Source: CALMSM01 sp964534095
GTDB taxonomy: Bacteria > Patescibacteriota > Saccharimonadia > Saccharimonadales > CALMSM01
Assembly (NCBI GenBank): GCA_964534095.1
Contig: CAZHPF010000021.1
Coordinates: 1 to 11,584 of the forward strand
Reading direction: 5' to 3'
DNA length: 11,584 nt
Under the pieces are notes generated by a model, which saw only the letters and a program-made list of their open reading frames with translations, had not been told where the DNA came from and did no database searches. A program made the translations under genes and the position numbers. Positions 5,756-11,584 of the stretch are shown one piece after another; within the stretch, counting starts at the first letter, position 1; every line of letters starts with the position of its first letter.

Positions 5756-5803
5756 ATGATAGTAATAGCATTGGTCACTACCACTCCCCCAAATCCGACC
5801 TGA
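5756..5803 (+). CDS. Attenuator leader peptide MIVIALVTTTPPNPT
   Basis: A 15-codon ORF from ATG 5756 to TGA 5801-5803, beginning 8 nt after the -10 box. It carries three Pro codons (CCC, CCA, CCG at positions 11, 12, 14) and four Thr codons (8, 9, 10, 15), a strong enrichment for such a short peptide. Its last codons overlap RNA segment 1 of the attenuator and it precedes a kinase and proS. By analogy with the trp, his and thr leaders of enterobacteria, its translation rather than its product should matter: slow decoding of Pro codons would report charged tRNA-Pro levels. Threonine sensing is an alternative, less fitting because the downstream synthetase is ProS. Confidence 0.8.
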   Translation: MIVIALVTTTPPNPT

Positions 5804-5861
5804 CACCGGAGGCTTGGCTGATATATTATTCAAACGCAAGCGGTCTCCGGACCGTTTTTTT
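5789..5861 (+). promoter_or_regulatory. Ribosome-mediated transcription attenuator (segments 1-4)
   Basis: Three competing pairings are visible. 1:2 is CCAA (5789-5792) with TTGG (5814-5817) plus TCCG (5794-5797) with CGGA (5807-5810). 2:3, the antiterminator, is CCGGAG (5806-5811) with CTCCGG (5845-5850), extended by GCTTG (5812-5816) with CAAGC (5837-5841) across a 3-nt bulge, 11 pairs in all. 3:4, the terminator, is CGGTC (5841-5845) with GACCG (5850-5854), loop TCCG, extendable by AAG/TTT, followed by seven T (5855-5861). A ribosome at the UGA (5801) would cover segment 2 and favour termination; one stalled at codons 11-14 would cover segment 1 and leave segment 2 free for antitermination. 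Confidence 0.78.
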
Positions 5862-5877
5862 ATACCAATTGCGTTTG
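5831..5877 (+). repeat. 9-bp inverted repeat enclosing the terminator
   Basis: CAAACGCAA (5831-5839) and TTGCGTTTG (5869-5877) are perfectly complementary. One T-G wobble and one T-A pair further out extend the stem to 11 bp. It can form only after read-through, and ends 7 nt before the GGAG ribosome-binding site (5885-5888). Confidence 0.65.
5841..5861 (+). terminator. Intrinsic terminator of the attenuator
   Basis: CGGTC and GACCG form a 5-bp GC-rich stem with tetraloop TCCG, extended by G-U and two A-U pairs at the base, followed directly by seven T. It lies 33 nt before the kinase ATG, within an untranslated leader, so it is placed to stop transcription before kinase-proS. Confidence 0.75.
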
Positions 5878-5894
5878 GACAAATGGAGATAGAC

Positions 5895-6689
5895 ATGACA
5901 GAAAGAATGAATACAGAAAAATTAGGATCGAGCTTGGTGGCTAACGGTCATGGTGTTGATCTGGAAAGGATGTTTACCTATGCCCAAGGCTTTGCTGAAA
6001 GGTACTCGCTGGCCGACGTGCATCGCCGGGAAGGCCTAGTAATTGTAACTTCTGGAGCTCGAGCGACTGGACTTTGTCTTGCAGAGAAGCTGGGCTATGA
6101 AGATGGTTTGTTAAGCGATGAACAACTATCGGGTATAGGCTTTGCGCCTGTACTTGCTGGCTGGCAGACCGTGTTCGGTGAACTGGGGATAGCAGTGGCC
6201 ACGACGGGCGTGACACATCACCAACTCGGTGGCGGCAGATGGTGGCATCGTTTAGCGAACAGACAAGAGAAGAAGCTATTCATTGGAACGGTACGGCGAA
6301 ACGGAAATAGCGGGGTATTGACCGTAGTTAATGAACCAGACATGACGAGTAATACCGAGCTTATGAAGCTTTCTACGGGAGGAGATAATGATGGCTTAGG
6401 CGGTCAGACGGCAATCGTCATTGGCGCAGATACCTATACTATACGAACCAAAAATGGTGGTGTATTTGATGATGAAGGCGAGCTGATTGAGCAGATTGAC
6501 CACAGAAATTTTTATAACGTGCTAGATATGCTTGATGGTCGAGGTAAAAGTGAACTGGGTCGTGGCGGTATGGACACTAAGACCGTGGCGGCATGGCATG
6601 CGAGATGTTCGGGGGTGGGAGAAGTCGCCATATCAGCTGTTAGCGAAGATATGGCATACCGTAACGCAACGAGATTCGTGGTAGGATAG
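5895..6689 (+). CDS. Amino-acid kinase, glutamate 5-kinase (ProB)-like, without PUA domain
   Basis: A 264-aa protein of the amino-acid kinase fold, matching the order of glutamate 5-kinase motifs: EKLGSSLV at residues 8-15, VTSGARATG at 51-59, VVNEPDM at 144-150, GGDNDGLGGQ at 162-171, and GRGGMDTKTVAA at 222-233 near the end. ProB phosphorylates glutamate in the first step of proline synthesis. Two oddities are seen. The hydrophobic strand usually before K.GSS is missing, and the usual TD.dGLY loop reads RTKNGGVF (184-191). The C-terminal PUA domain of E. coli ProB is absent. No proA or proC is in the window. ATG 5895 is chosen because GGAG lies 6 nt upstream; an in-frame TTG at 5814 would read through the attenuator. 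Only 4 nt separate it from proS. The exact substrate is uncertain. Confidence 0.75.
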   Translation: MTERMNTEKLGSSLVANGHGVDLERMFTYAQGFAERYSLADVHRREGLVIVTSGARATGLCLAEKLGYEDGLLSDEQLSGIGFAPVLAGWQTVFGELGIAVATTGVTHHQLGGGRWWHRLANRQEKKLFIGTVRRNGNSGVLTVVNEPDMTSNTELMKLSTGGDNDGLGGQTAIVIGADTYTIRTKNGGVFDDEGELIEQIDHRNFYNVLDMLDGRGKSELGRGGMDTKTVAAWHARCSGVGEVAISAVSEDMAYRNATRFVVG

Positions 6690-6693
6690 AACC

Positions 6694-8388
6694 ATGAAAA
6701 TATCCCAATTATTTGTAAAAACACAAAAACAAGCGCCAGCAGGGGAATCGGCCAAAAATGCACAACTCCTCATCCAAGCTGGTTTTATCCATAAAGAGAT
6801 GGCTGGTGTATATGCTTATACGCCGTTGGGGCTTAGGGTGTTAGAGAACATCAAACAGATTGTGCGCGAAGAAATGAATGCGATTGGCGGGCAAGAAGTC
6901 ATGATGACGGCATTGCAACCGCGGGAATTATGGGAAAAGACCGATAGGTGGGACGATGAAAAAGTAGATAACTGGTTCAAAACAAAGCTGGCCAATGGAT
7001 CAGAGCTGGGTGTAGGGTTAACCCATGAGGAACCGATTGTAGATTTGTTGGCCGATTTTGTGAAATCCTACAAAGATTTGCCGATATTTATCTATCAAAT
7101 TCAAACGAAATTTAGAAACGAGCTCAGAGCGCGCAGTGGTCTGCTTCGCGGTCGCGAGTTTGTCATGAAGGACATGTATAGTCTGGCAAAAAATCAGAAA
7201 GAACATGACGATTTGTACGAGCAGGCAGCTAAGGCATATAAAAAAGTGTATGAACGTTTAGGGTTGGGAAATATTACATACCGTGTAAAAGCGGATGGGG
7301 GTATCTTTACAGAGCGCTTTAGCGACGAGTTTCAAACAATTACTACTGCGGGCGAAGATACGTTGTTTAAAGTTCCTGATACAGAAGAGTATTACAACGA
7401 AGAAGTTGCGCCGGCGAAAGCACCCGCAATTTTAGATAACGAAGAACTGCTGCCTATGAAAGAAGCCGAAGGCAAAGGGATTATCGGTGTAGTTGAGCTG
7501 GCTAAGTTCTTGAAAATTCCTGTCGAAAAGACGACCAAAACGATGTTGTACCAAACTGATGCAGGACAGGTTGTCGCGGCGGTGGTACGAGGCGGCTACG
7601 AGGTTAACGAAATTAAGCTACGCAAAGTCGTCGACGCAAAAACGCTCAAGTTAGCCGACGAAGAAACCGTGCGCCATGTAACCGGTGCCGAAATCGGCTA
7701 TGCGGGTATACTTAATTTACCAAAAGAAGTGATGGTAATTATTGATGAATCCTGTAGTAATCGAACCAACTTTGAGATGGGTTCCAACAAGACGCATGTT
7801 CATAACATCAACGTGAACTGGGATCGTGATCTGCCTTTACCAGAGCAGTTTCATGATATTAAGGTTGCGAAAAAGGGAGATATCCATCCGGAAACGGGTA
7901 AGGTATACGAGCTAGCAAAAGCAGTCGAGGTAGGCAATATCTTTCCGCTCGAGACCAAATACACCGACGCCCTACATGTGTACTATACCGATGAGTCTGG
8001 TAAGCAAGCCTCAATTATTATGGGGTGTTACGGGCTGGGCGTGAGTAGGGTGATGGGAGTAATTGCGGAACATTTTAGTGATGAGCGTGGGCTGGTCTGG
8101 CCGGATAACATTGCGCCATTTCGGGTGTACCTAGTACAGATTGGCGACGTCACAAAAGAGGCGCAAAAGCTTTACGATACGCTCACAGCCGCAGGAATTA
8201 GTGTCCTGTGGGATGATAGGGAGATGCGGCCAGGCGAAAAGTTTGCGGATGCGGAGCTAATGGGCATTCCTCATCGCGTGGTTGTAAGCAACACAACGAT
8301 TAAAAATAGTAAATTTGAGTACAAACACCGTACGTCAGCCGACACAGAAATGCTAGGCATCGATACCTTGATAAAAAGGTTGTCATAG
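6694..8388 (+). CDS. proS: Prolyl-tRNA synthetase (bacterial type, with INS editing domain)
   Basis: A 564-aa class II synthetase that charges tRNA-Pro with proline; the length fits the E. coli type (about 570). The class II core includes YAYTPLGLRVLENI at about 40-53, GLTHEEPIVDLL at 108-119, motif 2 RNELRARSGLLRGREF at 141-156, and motif 3 GCYGLGVSRVMGVIAEH at 444-460. Between about 235 and 385 sits the INS domain that hydrolyses Ala-tRNA-Pro, with Lys in EKTTKTML (278-285) and the NVNWDRD segment (373-379). The anticodon-binding domain follows from about 475 and contains DDREMRPGEKFADAELMGIP. The gene starts 4 nt after the kinase with no promoter of its own, so its expression should depend on the upstream proline-codon attenuator. 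Confidence 0.97.
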   Translation: MKISQLFVKTQKQAPAGESAKNAQLLIQAGFIHKEMAGVYAYTPLGLRVLENIKQIVREEMNAIGGQEVMMTALQPRELWEKTDRWDDEKVDNWFKTKLANGSELGVGLTHEEPIVDLLADFVKSYKDLPIFIYQIQTKFRNELRARSGLLRGREFVMKDMYSLAKNQKEHDDLYEQAAKAYKKVYERLGLGNITYRVKADGGIFTERFSDEFQTITTAGEDTLFKVPDTEEYYNEEVAPAKAPAILDNEELLPMKEAEGKGIIGVVELAKFLKIPVEKTTKTMLYQTDAGQVVAAVVRGGYEVNEIKLRKVVDAKTLKLADEETVRHVTGAEIGYAGILNLPKEVMVIIDESCSNRTNFEMGSNKTHVHNINVNWDRDLPLPEQFHDIKVAKKGDIHPETGKVYELAKAVEVGNIFPLETKYTDALHVYYTDESGKQASIIMGCYGLGVSRVMGVIAEHFSDERGLVWPDNIAPFRVYLVQIGDVTKEAQKLYDTLTAAGISVLWDDREMRPGEKFADAELMGIPHRVVVSNTTIKNSKFEYKHRTSADTEMLGIDTLIKRLS

Positions 8389-8402
8389 CCGTCCGAAGGG
8401 TC

Positions 8403-8441
8403 TATACTCTCCCCTAACTGAATGGCAGTAGTGGGTATAAT
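8403..8441 (+). promoter_or_regulatory. Putative greA promoter region with two -10-like boxes
   Basis: TATACT (8403-8408) and a perfect TATAAT (8436-8441) lie in the 94-nt gap between proS and greA. The second is 41 nt before the greA ATG. Neither has a good -35 at 16-18 nt. No clear proS terminator is seen in this gap. Confidence 0.5.
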
Positions 8442-8482
8442 TAGCATTTAATTTTGATTTTGACTAGGGAGGTTTGCATACT

Positions 8483-8941
8483 ATGAATAAGGCGTTTTTG
8501 TTGACCAAAGAAGGGGTGAAAGACCTAGAGGCAGAACTTGCTTCGTTGGTGGCAGAACGCGCGCCTGTTGCAGACCGCATCAAGTCGGCTCGTGAGCTGG
8601 GAGACTTGAGTGAAAATGCCGAGTACCAAACCGCACGTGAAGAGCATGATAAACTGGAAGCCCGTATCAGCGAGATTGAGCATATTCTGCGCAACGTACA
8701 GATCATCAGTAAGCCTAAAAATGGTAATAAAGTCCAAGTTGGCAGTACGGTCAAGCTAAAAGGCAACGGCCAAACCAAACAATTCCAAGTAGTTGGTACT
8801 GTTGAGGCTGACCCGCTCAGTGGCAAAATCAGTGATGAATCGCCTATAGGCAAAGCATTATTGGGCAAAAAACTCGGAGAGTCAGTCGAAATTGTTACTC
8901 CTGTCGAAACCGCAACCTACAAAGTTATCGAAATCGGTTAA
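8483..8941 (+). CDS. greA: Transcription elongation factor GreA
   Basis: A 152-aa factor that enters the RNA polymerase secondary channel and stimulates cleavage of backtracked RNA. Residues 1-75 form the antiparallel coiled coil with the tip sequence ARELGDLSENAEYQTAREE at 36-54; the acidic tip residues D41 and E44 are both present. Residues 80-152 are the FKBP-like domain with the signature VEADPLSGKISDESPIGKALLGK. Length and motifs match the family (about 158). ATG 8483 was chosen over TTG 8474 because the family starts near this Met and because AGGGAGG (8466-8472) would overlap or abut the TTG; its 10-nt spacing to ATG is somewhat long. Confidence 0.96.
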   Translation: MNKAFLLTKEGVKDLEAELASLVAERAPVADRIKSARELGDLSENAEYQTAREEHDKLEARISEIEHILRNVQIISKPKNGNKVQVGSTVKLKGNGQTKQFQVVGTVEADPLSGKISDESPIGKALLGKKLGESVEIVTPVETATYKVIEIG

Positions 8942-8956
8942 GATAGAAGAATCATT

Positions 8957-9217
8957 ATGGAAGAAGTTGGAAGTGGCGCAGGCGGAAATACTCCACCTAC
9001 AGTTGATGAGGTAGCAGAAGCTACTTTTAGGGAGCGGGCTGTTATACGTTTACAGACAGAGCACGGAGATTTACCGTTGCCTGTACTAGAGCGCTGGCAG
9101 GCAGATTTGCACGATGAAGATCCCCGTGGGCGTGTTATGGCGGCAACGGCCGTATGGACAATGATGGATGTACGAGACGCCAGAAAACAGCGAATCCAGA
9201 GACAACAAATAGATTGA
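8957..9217 (+). CDS. Hypothetical 86-aa soluble protein
   Basis: Not recognised. It starts at ATG 8957, 15 nt after greA, with only a weak AGAAGAA element upstream, so it is probably co-transcribed with greA. The first 20 residues are Gly/Glu/Thr-rich and probably flexible. The remaining part is charged and likely helical: FRERAVIRLQ, then PLPVLERWQADLHDEDPRGR, then a hydrophobic patch MAATAVWTMMDVRDA and a basic, Gln-rich C-terminus RKQRIQRQQID. There is no signal peptide, membrane segment or cysteine. The length and codon use match its neighbours, so it is likely real. A small protein helping RNA polymerase or translation would fit the neighbourhood but nothing in the sequence proves that. 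Confidence 0.65.
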   Translation: MEEVGSGAGGNTPPTVDEVAEATFRERAVIRLQTEHGDLPLPVLERWQADLHDEDPRGRVMAATAVWTMMDVRDARKQRIQRQQID

Positions 9218-9232
9218 ATAACTTAAAATTGC

Positions 9233-9238
9233 TATACT
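9233..9238 (+). promoter_or_regulatory. Extended -10 of lysS (predicted leaderless transcript)
   Basis: TATACT preceded by TG at one-base spacing (9230-9231 region, reading TTGCTATACT), ending 8 nt before ATG 9247. There is no Shine-Dalgarno sequence and only a weak -35. It overlaps the end of the 86-aa gene closely, so lysS seems independently started. Confidence 0.6.
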
Positions 9239-9246
9239 AAAAACCA

Positions 9247-11214
9247 ATGGCAAATTTGAAAGAATTGCGCGACGAGCGCCTGCGAAAACTTGACGAGCTA
9301 AAAAAGCTCGGCTTTAACCCCTACCCGGCCAAGGCTCATCGTACGCACAAAGCCCAGGAAATCATCACTAAGTTTGATGTATTGAGTGGGCAGAAAGCGA
9401 CAGTAGCAGGCCGGATTGTCAGTATTCGTAAGTTTGGCAAGTTGGCGTTTATAGTGCTAAAAGATGCCTCAGGAAGCGTGCAGCTGTTTTTGCGTGACGG
9501 TGATATTGAGCAAAGTCGCTCGGCCGACGGTGTAGTGGGGCTGGAACACCTTAACTTGCTTGACAGTGGTGATTTTATAGAAGCGACTGGGGAAGTGGTC
9601 AAGACTAAAACCGGCGAAATATCAGTGGCAATTAAAACATTACGTCTTCTTACGAAATCGCTTCGTTCAATGCCGACCGCCCAAGAAGGGTTTACTAACA
9701 AAGAAGAACGCTTACGCCATCGTTACATCGATACAAATGTAAACCAAAATGTGTATGAGCGGTTTTTGCGACGAAGTACCTTTTGGCAGGCTACAAGGGA
9801 TTTCCTAAACCAAGAGGGCTTCAACGAAATCAACATCCCAATATTGGAGCAAACGACGGGTGGAGCGGATGCAAATCCGTTTGTGACGCATATGGATGCG
9901 CTGGATCAAGATTTTTATTTGCGAATTTCTCATGAATTACCGCTAAAGCGCTTGTTGGGCGGCGGCTATGAAAAAGTGTATGATATCGGGCCACGCTTCC
10001 GTAACGAAAACTATAGTGACGAGCATTTACCAGAGCACGTTGCAATGGAATGGTATTGGGCGTATGCGGATTGGCGAGATGGCATGGCGCTGACACAGCG
10101 TATGATTCGGTACATTGCCGATAAAACCTGGGGGACTCGCACGTTTACGCTCGCAAACGGTCTTAGCATTGACCTGGGGCAAGATAGTGAAGATTGGCCG
10201 CGAATTAGCTTTGTGAAACTTTTACATGACCGCTATGGCCTGGATGTCCATACCTGTACATTGGAACAAGCTGTTGCCCAGCTCAAAAAAATCGGCGGGG
10301 AAGTTGAAAAAATCGACAATCGTTCGCGGGTGATTGATAAGCTATGGAAAAAAATTCGTGTAGAAATAGCGGGGCCGGCTTTTTTGGTTGATATTCCAGA
10401 CTTTCTCCAGCCTTTAGCAAAACTGCAGGCGGACGATCCGCGCCTGACCGAACAATTCAATCTAATGTTGGGCGGTACGGAGGCGTGCAAGGCATATAGC
10501 GAGCTGAATGATCCGGTCGACCAACTAGAGCGATTTGTTAAGCAGCAGGAAATGCGTAACGCGGGCGATGATGAGGCAATGATGCTCGACATCGATTTCG
10601 TAGAAATGCTTGAGTATGCCATGCCGCCTGCTTGCGGGTATGGACATAGTGAACGAATCTTATGGATGTTAGAGGGGGTCACCGCCCGTGAAGGTGTTAT
10701 TTTCCCACAACTTCGGCGCGAAACCGACGAATCTGTTAAAAAAATCTATCCGGAAGTGTGGGAGTTACAGCAGTCTGCGCATCATGAACGACCACAGAAT
10801 TTTGAGCGCAAGATTACACTGCTCGTTAACAAAGAACTAGAGCCTTGGCAAATGGCAAACGCAGTAGCACATATGAGCGGCTATTTTGGAAATAACATCG
10901 CTAAAACTGAGTTTGTCACTGCGGATATGTTTATCACCAAGGACGGAAAGCCATTACCGCGTAATTCACAGTATCCGATTATCATTAAAAGAGCCAACGA
11001 AAAAGATTTACATAAAGTGTTGCAAAAAGCACGCGAGGCTCACCTGAAACACCATGTCTTTATCAAAGAAATGCAAGATACTAATATCGACGCAGATATA
11101 GTCAACACGTTGTCGTCAAAAGCCGAAGATGAGGTTATATTTTTTGGCCTTGGCCTGTTTGGAAGCAGCGAAGAAGTCGACGGTCTCACGAAGCACTTTC
11201 AACTTTGGAAATAA
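9247..11214 (+). CDS. lysS: Class II lysyl-tRNA synthetase fused to a C-terminal Pth2/DUF2000-like domain
   Basis: A 655-aa protein, about 150 residues longer than usual LysRS (about 500). Residues 10-35 are the LysRS N-terminus (KLDELKKLGFNPYPAKA). The OB-fold anticodon-binding domain is at about 50-135 (TVAGRIVSIRKFGKLAF). Motif 1 lies near 191-200, motif 2 at 246-275 (DIGPRFRNENYSDEH), the AYSELNDPVDQLERF segment at 416-430, and motif 3 at 464-490 (GYGHSERILWMLEG, with Glu-Arg where LysRS often has Asp-Arg). From about 520 a new domain starts: KITLLVNKELEPWQMANAVAHMSGYFG, then YPIIIKRANEKDL, ending FGLGLFGSSEEV and LTKHFQLW. Strand and helix order resembles peptidyl-tRNA hydrolase 2 and DUF2000. 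That domain call is by eye; the synthetase call is firm. Confidence 0.93.
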   Translation: MANLKELRDERLRKLDELKKLGFNPYPAKAHRTHKAQEIITKFDVLSGQKATVAGRIVSIRKFGKLAFIVLKDASGSVQLFLRDGDIEQSRSADGVVGLEHLNLLDSGDFIEATGEVVKTKTGEISVAIKTLRLLTKSLRSMPTAQEGFTNKEERLRHRYIDTNVNQNVYERFLRRSTFWQATRDFLNQEGFNEINIPILEQTTGGADANPFVTHMDALDQDFYLRISHELPLKRLLGGGYEKVYDIGPRFRNENYSDEHLPEHVAMEWYWAYADWRDGMALTQRMIRYIADKTWGTRTFTLANGLSIDLGQDSEDWPRISFVKLLHDRYGLDVHTCTLEQAVAQLKKIGGEVEKIDNRSRVIDKLWKKIRVEIAGPAFLVDIPDFLQPLAKLQADDPRLTEQFNLMLGGTEACKAYSELNDPVDQLERFVKQQEMRNAGDDEAMMLDIDFVEMLEYAMPPACGYGHSERILWMLEGVTAREGVIFPQLRRETDESVKKIYPEVWELQQSAHHERPQNFERKITLLVNKELEPWQMANAVAHMSGYFGNNIAKTEFVTADMFITKDGKPLPRNSQYPIIIKRANEKDLHKVLQKAREAHLKHHVFIKEMQDTNIDADIVNTLSSKAEDEVIFFGLGLFGSSEEVDGLTKHFQLWK

Positions 11215-11272
11215 ATAAACTTTCTTCATACTCTTAGGCACTGATTATGCAACCGTAGCCTCAATATTTATT

Positions 11273-11301
11273 TCGACTGCTAAGGCCTCAACTGCTATAC
11301 T
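11273..11301 (+). promoter_or_regulatory. Promoter of the ABC ATPase gene (predicted leaderless)
   Basis: TCGACT (11273-11278, 4/6) and TATACT (11296-11301) are spaced 17 nt, with a TG one base before the -10. The -10 ends 8 nt before ATG 11310. The 95-nt gap after lysS shows no clear terminator; it holds a 7-bp direct repeat GCCTCAA (about 11258 and 11285). Confidence 0.6.
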
Positions 11302-11309
11302 AAGTAGTA

Positions 11310-11584
11310 ATGATTATCGTTGAGGGTTTAACCAAAACATACGGCAAAAAGCAGAACGTCTTTACGGCGCTTAGCGATGTGAATCTGCAAATACCTGATG
11401 GTGCCACTGTCGCAATTATCGGAAAGTCTGGGTCGGGTAAATCAACCCTGATGCATATTATGAGCGGCCTCGATCACCCGACCAGCGGCACGGTGAGTAT
11501 TGACGGCCAAGATATCCATCAGCGCAAGAAAAAGGCTCTTGATAATTTTCGTGCCACCGAAATGAGCTTTATATTTCAAGCATT
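11310..11584 (+). CDS. ABC transporter ATP-binding protein, N-terminal part (runs off right edge)
   Basis: About 91 codons are visible. The start MIIVEGLTKTYGKK is followed by the A-loop region, the Walker A motif IGKSGSGKSTL and the Q-loop start FIFQA. The LxxIMSGLDHPTSGTV pattern and the SFIFQ Q-loop are typical of the MacB/LolD/FtsE group of ATPases, which usually pair with a separate FtsX-like permease. Signature, Walker B and H-loop lie beyond the window. The substrate cannot be told. The gene has its own promoter with the -10 placed 8 nt before ATG and no Shine-Dalgarno sequence. Confidence 0.92.
   Translation, partial: MIIVEGLTKTYGKKQNVFTALSDVNLQIPDGATVAIIGKSGSGKSTLMHIMSGLDHPTSGTVSIDGQDIHQRKKKALDNFRATEMSFIFQA

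Noticed and set aside
5814..5894. In-frame TTG at 5814 giving a 291-aa kinase
   Set aside because: It would translate the terminator and antiterminator region, has no ribosome-binding site, and the added residues do not match the kinase N-terminus; ATG 5895 has GGAG at 6 nt.
5754..5894. T-box riboswitch upstream of the kinase-proS unit
   Set aside because: No T-box consensus bulge sequence or specifier stem is seen, and the leader instead carries a translated Pro-rich ORF with competing stems.
11215..11295. Terminator after lysS
   Set aside because: Only a weak AGGC/GCCT pairing with a 17-nt loop and an interrupted T-rich stretch is visible; not enough to call.
1..11584. tRNA, rRNA, CRISPR arrays, insertion sequences or prophage genes
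   Set aside because: No cloverleaf, spacer-repeat pattern, terminal inverted repeats or transposase-like product was found; gene content is uniformly chromosomal housekeeping.

Overview
The window reads as a compact, chromosomal, housekeeping segment of a reduced-genome bacterium. UGA is used as a stop codon (leader peptide, 43-aa ORF, 86-aa ORF). Intergenic gaps are tiny, the L31 protein is the zinc-free type B, EF-Ts is short, pyrH is absent between tsf and frr, and several genes appear to have leaderless mRNAs. Together these suggest Patescibacteria/CPR, most likely Candidatus Saccharibacteria (TM7). This placement is an inference from gene content and style, not from a marker-gene search.

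Layout. On the minus strand at the left edge lie prfA (5' part only, RF1) and rpmE (L31 type B). rpmE is divergent from a plus-strand translation cluster, rpsB, tsf and frr. The two divergent promoters share one -35 element, and rpsB has a structured leader. Next comes a 43-codon single-TM mini-gene overlapping a Cu/Zn superoxide dismutase (sodC) by ATGA. Two abutting intramembrane proteases follow, RseP-type M50 and a CPBP/CAAX-type protein. After them is a two-gene unit, a glutamate-5-kinase-like amino-acid kinase and proS. Then greA with an 86-aa unknown, a 655-aa lysS with an extra C-terminal domain, and the start of an ABC-transporter ATPase that runs off the right edge.

The most interesting element is the 5' leader of the kinase-proS unit (about 5754-5894). 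It looks like a complete ribosome-mediated transcription attenuator. A promoter is followed almost immediately by a 15-codon leader ORF, MIVIALVTTTPPNPT, with three proline codons near its end. After that come three mutually exclusive RNA pairings (1:2, 2:3 antiterminator, 3:4 terminator with seven U). The geometry fits a proline-starvation switch: a ribosome stalled on Pro codons frees segment 2 to form the antiterminator, whereas a ribosome at the UGA stop covers segment 2 and lets the terminator form. The controlled gene proS makes prolyl-tRNA, so the circuit closes on itself.

A second window-wide pattern is TATA(A/C)T followed by exactly 8 nt and ATG. It occurs at four transcription units (rseP, the attenuator leader peptide, lysS, the ABC ATPase). 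It predicts leaderless or 1-2 nt leader mRNAs, in contrast to the Shine-Dalgarno-led rpmE, rpsB, tsf, frr, 43-aa ORF, kinase and greA. A third is the fusion of class II LysRS to a domain that resembles the Pth2/DUF2000 fold.
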